Assembly (NCBI GenBank): GCA_022036555.1
Contig: CM039122.1
Coordinates: 3,123,043 to 3,187,042 of the forward strand
Direction of reading: 5' to 3'
Length of the DNA: 64,000 nucleotides
From: Microstegium vimineum
Taxonomy: Eukaryota; Streptophyta; Magnoliopsida; Poales; Poaceae
Under the pieces are notes generated by a model that had not been told where the DNA came from, did no database searches, and worked only from the letters and a program-made list of their open reading frames with translations. Both the position numbers and the translations under genes were made by a program. Positions 34,553 to 43,868 of the stretch are shown piece after piece. Position 1 is the first letter of the stretch. Each line of letters begins with the position of its first letter.

Positions 34553-35700
34553 CCTCGAAAGAGGGTTTGACAGCTACCCTCGAGTACCCGAGGCCAAAAA
34601 TGACCTCGGGTTAGGACTTCGGTCCACCCCCAAAATCTCGAGGGGACAAAGGCCGGCCTACGAACGGGCTCGATACCCCCCCTCGAGTACCCGAGGTCTG
34701 AGGAGACCTCGGGTCTTCGACTCCAGTTCACTCCCCAGCCTCGAAGGGACAAAGGCTGGCCCTTTCGTGGGGTTCGATAGCCTCCCTCGAGAGCTCCAGC
34801 CCAATGGGCAGAGGCACAGGTATGTCCCCAAGTTCAATATAATTACCCATTCTTCCCCCTCGGCGTTCCACAAGGCAGGACTCCTCCTCCTGAGGATAGC
34901 GTCGGATGATGAACCATCCGTCAAATCTTGAGGGAGCGAAGGCTGGCCCTTACATAGGGTTCGACAGCCGCCCTCGAGTACCTGAGGTCAGGAAGGACCC
35001 ATGGTTAACGGACTCCGGTCCACCCCCAAATCTTGAGGGAGCGAAGGCTGGCTCCATGAACGGGGTTCGACAGCCGCCCTCAAGTACGCGAGTCAGGGAT
35101 GTCCCGGGGGGGCCAGGCGCGTGCCCCTAGCTCGAGAACGAACTCTCGAGCTCCCCTGGGACATATCCGAGGCATAACCAAGGAATGCCTAAGGATCCCT
35201 CCGCTGGGAGGCATCGAGCCACCAACTCCTATCGAATGGGGTTGGCACCTTGGTAATCCATATGGTCGTGCTTAGTAAGCCATACGGTCTTACGTAAATG
35301 AGAACGCCTTCGGGCCACTAGTCAACCCCTATCGAATGGGGCATGAGTTCTCACTCGGATTTTTACCCGTACTGGGCACCATTTTTAATGGAATCATGCC
35401 CGACAACAGCTCACCGAGGACTTCGGGCTCGTCCTAACGAGGATAGCACGATGCTCTTCACCCCACAATCCGAACGCAAGGATCCGTGGGAAGGACGCTA
35501 TGAGGTAGTGAAGGCCTAGCCATTCGAGGGCTCAAGGGCCCGACTACGCACGGCACCCCTCGACGAAAGAGGGTCGAAAACACTCGTGACCTGGCAGACA
35601 GAGTCAACCTCTCGGGTGGGGCGCTCTGGCTCCAGTTATGCTCAAGGGAGCGAAGGCTAGCCCTCGGTAGGGTTCGACAGCCGCCCTCGAGCACTCCTCT
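34553..35700. repeat. Degenerate ~105-bp tandem repeats near the Tat 3' end
   Basis: Units share GGGTTCGACAGCCGCCCTCG, AGTACCCGAGGTC, GACTTCGGTCCACCCCC and GAGGGAGCGAAGGCTGGC. Boundaries fall near 34553, 34660, 34765, 34940 and 35050, with an isolated unit near 35640. Unit 3 is interrupted by about 100 bp of unrelated sequence. The rest of 35100-35995 is non-coding 3' untranslated DNA. Confidence 0.7.
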
Positions 35701-35995
35701 TTTCAGGGAAAGGAACGGAATCGACCCCTCGGTAGGGCGCCACGTCTCCAGGTACCCTTAAAAAACCCCTCGATACAACATATCATAGCCCCCAGAGGAG
35801 TTCTTAATCACTCCTCTGGGGCCTCGGGGGCTACCCCGCGGGGTGCGCTCGTGCGCACCCCACGGAGAATCGAACCTCTCACTAACCCTACAGGTCAAGG
35901 ACAAAACCTCCGGGTAATCCTTACTACCTCCGAGAAAACATATATCAAAGGCCCAGAGGAGTTCTCAATCACTCCTCTGCGGCCTCGGGGGCTAC

Positions 35996-37418
35996 TGTCG
36001 GGTACGAAGGTAAGGGGTACCCTAAACCCTTCGATAAATTAACGCTAAACGTAGCAACTATTTTTAAGACAGGGACCAGCCCACTGTTCAAGTCAGTAAA
36101 GTAAGGCCCATCACTCGAAGGCCCCCTACACCGGCTATGGCAACCAGTCGCGGGCCGGCCCACCTCGACGGAAAGAGACGGACGAAGGGCCGAACGAACG
36201 ACCCCTCCGTCTCCACCTCGACGCCGAATGACGGACGAGGGACCGAACGAACGACCCCTCGGTCTCCGCCTCGACGCCGAATGATGGACGAGGGGCCGAA
36301 CGAACGACCCCTCGGCCTCCACCTCCACATCAAATGACGGACCGAGGGTCGAACGAACGACCCCCCCGGCTCCTACCTCGACACCGGGTGACGGACGACA
36401 AACGACCCCTCGGCCTCTACTTCGATCCCTCCGACTCCGCCTCTGCTCCGACCCTACCTCGACGACGAGCGATGGACCAAGGGTCAAACGAACGACCCCC
36501 GGACGGGAGGCTCGATTAGCCCAACTGCTCCCGGCATGGGTTAAAGTAAATCCACCTAACGACATAGGCGTCCGCGTCCGCTGTCAAATCCGTCAACTCC
36601 CTGCCGTGTCCCAGTCTCCCGTCAACTGTGTTGCTACTGCCACCACGACGCGAGTACGGACTCCAGCAGCACCCCTCGGAACGTGAACAGTGCAGCCCTC
36701 GACGACGACTTCGGGGATACGGCAAAGCCATGCAAGGCTCGACCCCCCCTCGACCGAGGGGCTCGACCCCTCCCTCCAACAACTCCAGTATGGGGCCCGT
36801 CCCATCCGCCCCGTCTTGCTTCAGCTGTGGGATTCGCGCCCGTCTGCGGAAGCTGTGCCGCGACGTGCCGCGGCGACTTCACTGCCACCACGACCCGGAG
36901 CGCCAAAAGGACGGGAAGGCCATGCCGACACAGTGCTCGACATCCCTTCACTGGCACTATGCCACGGACACGCCGCTCATACTACGATAGTTAGGATCCT
37001 GTACCCTCGGACCTCCCCTTAGTCTATAAAAGGGGACGCCGAGGTAGAAGGAGGGGATCTCTAGGGACTCTGAAGAGACTGTTTTCAGACTCCATTCTTC
37101 GGACAACTCCATACTCATACCATACACACATCGCTCCTCGATCGACCCCTCGTGCAGCCAACCCACCGCCTAGGGCAGCTCCGCTAGCCTTAGGCTCCAG
37201 ATCGCTCTGAGCGATCCCGTGTAACTCAACTTGTACCCCCTGTACGAGCACGCTTGGGTGCGAGATAATACAAGTCATCCTCCCCCGCTAGACGTAGGGC
37301 CTCCTTTGCCCGAACCAGGATAAACCTTGTGTCCATCTTGCATCACATCTGGGAGAGGGAGCACGCGATATACAAATTTACTAGTTGGTGGTCTTGACCC
37401 CGGGTCATAACACCGACA
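35996..37418 (+). repeat. Tat 3' LTR
   Basis: Begins TGTCGGGTACG after the purine-rich GGCCTCGGGGGCTAC, ends ACACCGACA and is 1423 bp long. It is almost identical to the 5' LTR apart from that LTR's inserted solo LTR and a few small changes, including loss of about 12 bp near 36400. The ~53-bp minisatellite lies at 36160-36500 and TATAAAAGG at 37025-37033. ACTAT follows immediately. Confidence 0.95.
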
Positions 37419-37423
37419 ACTAT

Positions 37424-37954
37424 ACTTCAATTGTGTAGCTTGATTACCACTAATTTGCCCCCCTTGACTCCCAGGCATGCTCCGCCATTAGGAATGGTTG
37501 GTAGCTACTATGAGTACCCCTTTGCTCGAGGTATTGACTGAGTTCGGTTGAATGGTGAACCCTACCTTTTTACACGAGCTAGAAGCGCGCAACATTGAGG
37601 TTCACTCTATTAAGTGTCTGATATAGGTGGTATCGAAGGACCTAGGAATCATGAGGAGGGATCTCCATTTAGTTTAAGCCCTCGAGCCTCTGAGTGGTTC
37701 TAAGAATCAGTTGGAGAGTGAGCTTGAATGTTGTTTTCCTATTTTGAGTGGTCGGCTGGTCGTTGTGTAGCGTAATTCACTAACTAGAACATAGCCCTCA
37801 TGCGTAGGGTGTTGCTGTCGATGGTGTGATTTGTTGTCATGTTGGTTTAGTGGCATGAGTCATTTTCATAAATAGAGTTCCCCAATTAAAGCATGTTGTG
37901 CAGGAGCCTAAATCCAAGAAATAAGGAGACATGCACCATGGTGCACCTATGTAA
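37424..37954. other. Host DNA right of the Tat insertion, unassigned
   Basis: No coding domain or repeat was recognised. By the matching ACTAT duplications this sequence was joined to 17222 before the Tat insertion. Confidence 0.5.
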
Positions 37955-38933
37955 GGTCCTAATCCAAGGCTAGAGGGGGGTGAATAGCCTAATCTGAAAT
38001 CTAAAACAAAACTCAACAACAAGTTAGATAACTAAATGGCGAAGCTTGACTAGCAATAGCAAACCTAGTTAAGCAAAGCTCCCTAACCACAATTGTTATC
38101 CTAATATTGCTAGAAACACTCAATTCCTACTCAAGTCTAGAAGCCCTCTAGGCACAACCTAATATACTAAGCAAGTATGAATAAGTAAGTACAAGGAAGG
38201 AAAGAGTTACAATACCACCGAGTAGAGGATTGAACCAATCAAGTTGAGAGCTCCAAGAACACCAATCAATCACACAATGATGACACTTGATCAGAATGCT
38301 CAGATCTGAAAGGGATGCGGTTGGTTTCTGCATTGATCAGATTGGTCGGATCGATATTTCCCATTGGACCTAGACAACAAAGATGTTCTTGATCGGCAGG
38401 GATCACTATTTTGTTGCGCATCTCCTAGATCCAGAGAACAAAAAGAAAGAGGAAAAAGGAATTGAAAAGCAATGCGGAAGGATAAAACTGCAGTATATAC
38501 AACAGGGAAAGAAGAGAAGATTACCGCGGGAGCAGTGAAGTTGATCGCCATTGAAGCGGAGTTCTTGCAAGGATCGTGCTTCCTGATGAAAGAAGAACCG
38601 CCGCTAGAATAGTGCTCTTTGGATGATGTTGAGATGAAGGTGAAAATGTGAACTCAGAGTAAAAGAGAAGGCAGACGGCGATCTTTATAGGCCTAGGTTA
38701 AAGGACATTTTCGAGTTTTCTTTTTGCTGAGCAAAGATAAGGAAGGATATCGCGGTGAATTTGCGCAGTGATCGAAGAGTTCGTGCTACAGTTGCGGGGG
38801 TTGTTGGTAACTTGCAATTTTTTGCATGCGGTAATCAAAATGATGGCACAGGCGTTTTGGAGGGAAAGATTACAATAGAGCAAATTTCGGTGCATAAGAT
38901 ATTTTATACTCCGAAATTGGGGGGCATGTGTTG
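37955..38933 (+). mobile_element. Retroelement non-coding fragments and polypurine tract
   Basis: The phrase GGCTAGAGGGGGGTGAATAG followed by CCTAATCTGAAATC (37970-38005) and GATGACACTTGATC near 38280 is typical of grass SIRE-type LTR sequence, suggesting an LTR fragment at about 37955-38290. From there to 38933 no protein was recognised. The stretch ends in AATTGGGGGGCATG (38919-38932), which looks like a polypurine tract in front of an LTR. Lineage calls rest on memory of typical sequence and are weak. Confidence 0.35.
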
Positions 38934-40137
38934 ACACCATTTTTTGTATGTGTCAATTTGAACCGGATGCACTAATCGGTAGAAGGATGGTTGCTTCTCC
39001 TTATCGACAGTAGAATATCACCAATCAGATTGCCGATAGAAGCAGGTGTTGACACAAAAAGCGTCAGATCTGTGAACACCTCGGGCTATTACCCAAAGCT
39101 CGGTATTCCGGAGGCGTGCCAGTCGATTTGACCAATCAATCGACAAGGATGATAACTAGAACAAACTAAACGAGACGACAGCGATGCGCCTGGACGTCAA
39201 GGCTCAGATTGATCAAGGATAACTAGAGCAGAGCTGAACGAGGCAAATAGCGATGCGCCGGATTGCCAAAGCTCAGAGGTACTCCCACGTGGAACTAGCA
39301 AGGATTTGATGGAGATCAGGATGATGCAGCCCGTCGAAGGCTTGAAGAACTCGTTGAAAACTACAGCTAATGCAGTAAAAAGGGTAAATTGCAAATAAAA
39401 GTAGAATAAGATAAAATTGGTTTGTTTTTAGTTGGATTGGTTTCTTATTTCATAGCCCTCGGGCACATATTTATACTCCCACATGGAGAGTTGTACAAAG
39501 ACACGACACATATCCTTCCTAAAACAAACTCCTACTTTACAGGAAACTAACTCGCGCAGGAGCCGGATAACAATATTTATTTCCTAAACAAACACATCTA
39601 TTTTAAAGGAAAGTAAACAACTCATGCAAGAGTCGGACTCAAACTACTATAATAATACTGGTACAAAACACCAGTTTTCTTATTCTTTTCTTCGATGAAA
39701 ACTTTCCATCGGCAGATCCCTTTAATCCGCGCCTTCCTTCTTTTGACCACCGGTAACCTTTTGCTGCTACCAAGCGCTAAGTTACGTCCATCGGCATCGG
39801 CAACACTTCTCTGATCGGCAACATTTCCGATTAGCGTCCTTGTGCTGGTAACTCCACCAATCATCCCTATCGGCAATCGGCAACCACCCTTCATCGGCAA
39901 TCGGCAATGATCTCATTGGCAATCGGCAATGACTCTTCAGCAACCATCGGCAATGACTCTTCACCGGGCATCGGCAATGACTCTTCATTGGCAATCAGCT
40001 TCAGTAAAACTTCACCAATTAACCTTTGTCGGCAAAGATCATCTAGCCTTCATCGGCAACGCACTTGGCCCTCTGCAGCAGTCTTATCGGCAACATTGGC
40101 TCAGAATTTTCCCGATGCCGATAGAGAACGGCCATTG
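38934..40137 (+). repeat. Probable Gypsy LTR (no coding)
   Basis: Begins TGTTGACACCATTTTTTG right after the purine tract. A similar TGTTGACACAAAAAGCG occurs at 39053. The sequence holds TTTATACTCCC near 39471 (TATA-like) and a GGCAATCGGCAATGACTCTTC-type minisatellite at 39855-39995. No protein domain was found on either strand. The right limit is set where the reading frame of the neighbouring minus-strand ORF stops making sense. No target duplication was found. Confidence 0.4.
39855..39995. repeat. CGGCAATGACTCTTC minisatellite
   Basis: At least three copies of CATCGGCAATGACTCTTC with spacers of 0-9 bases, preceded by several isolated TCGGCAAT words from 39780. The words extend to 40090. 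Confidence 0.65.
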
Positions 40138-40149
40138 ACCAGTCAAGCC

Positions 40150-40772
40150 TCAGCCCACTTGTGAGCCCTAAGAAGAGCGTCAGTGTCGACGTACGCTTTG
40201 TTGAAGTCCTCGTGAATCGTGGTGTAAAAGTCACGTCCAGCACGGGGGTCTCTCTGAGCTGGGAACCAGGACTAAAAGTCCACGAAGCGGAGTAGCTGAA
40301 CCTGCTTCGCTGTGAGAACCCTGACCTGATGCCTCACTGGATCTGGTAGCTGAGGTCCTGGAGGACTAGGTGGTGCACCAGAGCCTCTGGACTGTGTAAC
40401 TCTATGGCTCATCAGCTCACCAATCGAGGATGGGCCCGCGACCTCTGTCTGCTCAGTCTCTGGGACTGGCTCTGCCTCCTCTGTCTCAGTAGCCTCGGCG
40501 GGCTCTGTCTCTGGATGCGTAGGGGACTCACGATGCGCTCCACGGCGAGGCGAGAGCCTCAAACCGGCGCGACGTCCACCTCGCTCTGCGATCTCTGCGG
40601 CCTTGGCCACTGCAAGTGCTGCTGCTAAATCTGGATCCATAAGTGGCCTCTTGCGCTTCCGTGACACAACCTTCTGCTTACCCCTTCCCCGATTAGTGGG
40701 TGGACGTGGTGGAGGTGGAGGGTCACCATCACTACCGGGAACGGGTCCGACGTTCTTCGTTCTTGCCATGGA
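40150..40772 (-). pseudogene. Possible SIRE env-like/ORF3 fragment
   Basis: The minus strand encodes MARTKNVGPVPGSDGDPPPP, a basic nuclear-signal-like patch (KVVSRKRKRP), an Ala/Glu-rich helix, then a Glu/Thr/Pro-rich linker. After a stop at 40272-40274 the same frame continues SWFPAQRDPRAGRDFYTTIH and EDFNKAYVDTD before ending near 40150. It lies 1.4 kb downstream of, and on the same strand as, the SIRE RT/RNase H, where SIRE elements carry an extra env-like ORF. No transmembrane segment or signal peptide was seen, so the env label rests on position only. It could instead be the start of an unrelated element. Confidence 0.35.
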
Positions 40773-41099
40773 CAAACACTGGATGAATCAAACTGTCACT
40801 GGCAATAGATTCTCAACTGTCAAACCACAAACTCACTGCCCACTGCCAACTGACAATCCACTGAGCAACGCAAACGATCAAGATTGGCACGATGGCTTTG
40901 GACTGTCCTTTCGAGGCTTTGCCTCGTTCCTTACTCGCGGGCTTTGCCCCGAGTTCACTGTCACTGCCCAATTGACACACTGACCCTGCTCGAATAGATA
41001 GATAGGAATATATAACATATAAGCATATAACTACAGAAGAGTGGGTCTATATAGAATCATGAAATAAGTAAGAAAAGATCGAATTGCTAACTGCCATCA

Positions 41100-41480
41100 T
41101 ACCTCTGACTATGGTGACCAAATCTAGAAAGACAAGGTAAGATCCTCGGTCGATTTCGAAAACCAAACCGCAACCTTGACATGCAGCCGAGGTCGATCAA
41201 ACCTCCAACAGGGCCTTGGAGGAGAGATGCCCCTGCACGGCTTGAAACACGCGAGGCAGGGGGAGGAAAGGCGCAGGAAGAGCGGTGGCGCTGGAAGACT
41301 GGCGCGGCGGCTTAGGGTGGCGGCGGCGCAGGGAGGAGCTCTGGCGCGGCGGTGGAGCGGCAATGGCGGCAGCGGCGCGGAGGAGCCGGCGGTTAGGGTT
41401 CGGGGAGATCGGCGTGCGGCGTACAGGTGAACTGAAATCGACGGAGGGAGAGAGAGGAGACGGGGATTTTCTATAAAAAA
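41100..41480 (-). promoter_or_regulatory. TATA box and leader-like sequence before the minus-strand ORF
   Basis: On the minus strand TTTTTTTATAGAAAATCCCC (about 41482-41463) is followed by a CT-rich leader (CTCCTCTCTCTCCCTCC), then CCGAACCCTAACCGCCGG and GCC-rich sequence, exactly like the leader of a plant gene. It lies about 330-690 bp upstream of the ORF at 40772. Open frames on both strands here reflect GC richness and are not proposed as proteins. It could belong to a retroelement LTR. Confidence 0.35.
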
Positions 41481-41498
41481 ATTGTGCCTTAAGTTCGC

Positions 41499-41760
41499 GA
41501 CGGACGCTCCGACGTGGAGCGACAGACGCTCCGTCGATGTGCGACGGACGCTTGGACAGCGTCCGACGGCACCGTCCATCGGGCTTCCAGAACATGTTTG
41601 AAACGCCCAAACGCATTGACCGCGTCGGACGCTCCGCGACGGACGCTGGGGAGCGTCCGTCGCCCTGCAAACAGGCAACGTTCAGTCTCCGGACGATCGT
41701 GACGGACGCTGAGGCATTTGACGCCGAGCGTCCGTCGGTAGCGTCCGATGCCTTTTAAAT
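41499..41760. repeat. Cluster of GACGGACGCT / AGCGTCCGTC words
   Basis: At least ten copies of the core GGACGCT or its complement AGCGTCC occur in both orientations within about 260 bp, so the segment can pair with itself in many ways. It lies directly upstream of the TATA-like sequence. Confidence 0.6.
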
Positions 41761-41861
41761 AGAATTTTTCAAATTTTGTTTTTGCGTCTTTCTCCCAACC
41801 AAGTTCCAATCTCAATAAGATCCAAATAACACCTGATTGGACTTGATATGAGAACCCTCTC

Positions 41862-42173
41862 TCAAACTCTCGTTTTCAAATAGTTTGCCATAGGCTTAGA
41901 TTTTAGTTTTAGCTCAAAATATTTGAATGAAAGCACCAAGGAGTCATCATATGGCCACAAGAGGGGTATAGAAGTGTCTTGAGCTTGGAATGCTCCCCCT
42001 AAGTGGACGAACAGCTCAAACTTAACCGAAAAGGAACGACAAACAACACATGCACATGCAATGCATTTACAAGAATTTGGATCTGGGTTGCTTGCAAGTT
42101 TAAACCATGATTTGGACTTCTTCACACGTTCAAGAACGGTTATTCCAACCATGTTAGCCAAGCCTATGTGCAT
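41862..42173 (-). other. SIRE sequence downstream of pol
   Basis: A minus-strand frame of about 100 codons (SWFKLASNPDPNSCKCIACA, FELFVHLGGAFQAQDTS) lies between RNase H and the env-like region. Such conserved but non-homologous frames are usual just after pol in grass SIRE elements. It may be non-coding spacer that happens to be open. It contains the purine tract near 41995. Confidence 0.35.
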
Positions 42174-42216
42174 TACTAAATTAACATGATTATATTACAC
42201 ATGATGCAAGGTTGGT

Positions 42217-43868
42217 TCACACAAGATCATTTTTAGTGAAGTTAGAGTGATCAAGCACATTCAACTCGCTTCTCAACCTACAAAAGGTTGCTTCATCGAG
42301 TGGTTTAGTGAAGATATCCGCCAATTGATCTTCGCTCTTAACTCCAACTAGTGTTATGTCTTTCCTAGCCACATGATCTCTAAGAAAGTGATGACGAATA
42401 TCTATGTGCTTGGTGCGAGAGTGTTGAACCGGGTTGTTTGCAAGCTTTATGGCGCTTTCATTATCACACAAAAGTGGAACATCTTTTAAAACAACGCTGT
42501 AATCAAGAAGTGTTTGAGTCATGTATAAGATTTGTGCACAACTTGCTCCCATGACAATGTATTCCGCCTCGGCGGTTGACAATGCCACACTGTTTTGCTT
42601 CTTTGAGGACCAAGAAACAAGTGATCTTCCTAGCATGTGGCACCCGCTGGAGGTACTCTTCCTATCAACCTTACACCCGGCATAATCCGAATCGGAATAG
42701 CCAACTAGTTGTAAGGGAGCTCCTTTGGGATACCAAAGGCCCATGCTAGGGGTGTGCCTTATGTACCTAAGAATTCTTTTAACCGCACAAAGATGCGACT
42801 CCTTAGGACTTGCTTGAAACCTAGCACACATACACACACTAAACATGATATCCGACCTAGATGTGGTGAGGTAAAGTAAACTATCGATCATTGAGCGGGA
42901 AAGAGTTTGGTCTATCGGTTTACCTCCCTCATCGAGATCGAGATGCCCATTAGTAGGCATTGGGGTCTTGATTGGCTTGCAATCCTCCATCTTGAATTTC
43001 TTGAGTAGATCATAAGTGTACTTCTCTTGAGATATGAAGGTACCCTCCCTCAATTGCTTCACTTGGAAGCCAAGGAAGAAGGTTAGCTCGCCAATCATCG
43101 ACATCTCGAACTCCTTGGACATCAATACACCAAATTCCTTGCTATGATCTTGGTTTGTTGACCCAAATATAATGTCATCGACATATACTTGGCAAACAAA
43201 GATCTCTCCATCTAGCACCTTGGTGAAGAGTGTGGTATCAACTTTCCCGATCTTGAAGTCCTTCTTGAGTAGGAAGTCCCTTAGCCTCTCATACCAAGCT
43301 CTTGGAGCTTGCTTCAATCCATAGAGTGCCTTGGACAACCTATACACATGATTAGGATAATTGGGGTCTTCAAACCCGGGAGGTTGTGAGACAAAAACAA
43401 GTTCATTGATGAAACCATTTAGAAAGGCACTCTTCACATCCATTTGAAAAAGTTTCATTTTATGATGTGAAGCATATGCCAAAAGGATATGAATGGCTTC
43501 TAGTCTTGCAACCGGTGCAAAGGTCTCCCCAAAATCCAAGCCTTCAACTTAGGAGAACCCCTTTGCCACCAATCTTGCCTTGTTTCTCACAACCACGTCT
43601 TGATCATCTTGTTTGTTCCTAAACACCCACTTGGTGCCAATGATTCTTGCTCCTTTGGGCTTTTCTACAAGTGTCCACACTTCGTTTCGGGTGAAGTTGT
43701 TCAACTCTTCATGCATGGCATTCACCCAATCCGGATCTGCAAGTGCATCCTCCACACTAGAAGGCTCAACAAAGGAAACAAAGGAGTAATGTTCAACATA
43801 AGAAGCAAGTTTAGATCGAGTTGTTACCCTCCTTGATGGACTCCCTATGATGAGGTCTTGTGGATGAG
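42217..43868 (-). pseudogene. SIRE Copia reverse transcriptase and RNase H
   Basis: The minus strand runs from HPQDLIIGSPSRRVTTRSKL through the RT start (WVNAMHEELNNFTRNEVWTL, GTKWVFRNKQDDQD), FAPVARLEAIHILLAYA, LFQMDVKSAFLNGFI, LSKALYGLKQAPRAWYERL and VYVDDIIFGS (catalytic YVDD). RNase H follows (GYSDSDYAGCKVDRKSTS, LSTAEAEYI, LLCDNESAIKLANNPV, HIDIRHHFLRDHV) and ends LDHSNFTKNDLV with a stop at 42217-42219. The C-terminal motifs match the SIRE lineage (maize Opie/Ji relatives). One nonsense codon (TAA at 43549-43551, where the family has Gln) breaks it. The 5' part of the gene is beyond the Tekay array at 62518. A purine tract AGGGGGAGCA lies downstream at about 42000-41991. Confidence 0.9.

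Larger units (their letters stand above)
17223..37423 (+). mobile_element. Tat-lineage Gypsy retrotransposon with ACTAT duplication
   Basis: The element runs from TGCCGGGTACG at 17228 to ACACCGACA at 37418. The 5-bp duplication ACTAT lies at 17223-17227 and 37419-37423. Tat assignment rests on the order gag, protease, RT, RNase H, a second archaeal-type RNase H, then integrase, together with an antisense gene carrying the putative gypsy-type transposon domain between pol and the 3' LTR. Without the LTR-internal insertion (17983-21710) it would be about 16.5 kb. Both LTRs are full length and similar, but all sense ORFs carry stops or frameshifts, so it cannot move on its own. CTCGA and CTCGAG motifs are strikingly dense throughout. 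Confidence 0.9.

Noticed and set aside
39855..39995. CRISPR-like array
   Set aside because: Spacers are 0-9 bases and the genome is a plant; this is an ordinary minisatellite inside LTR-like DNA.
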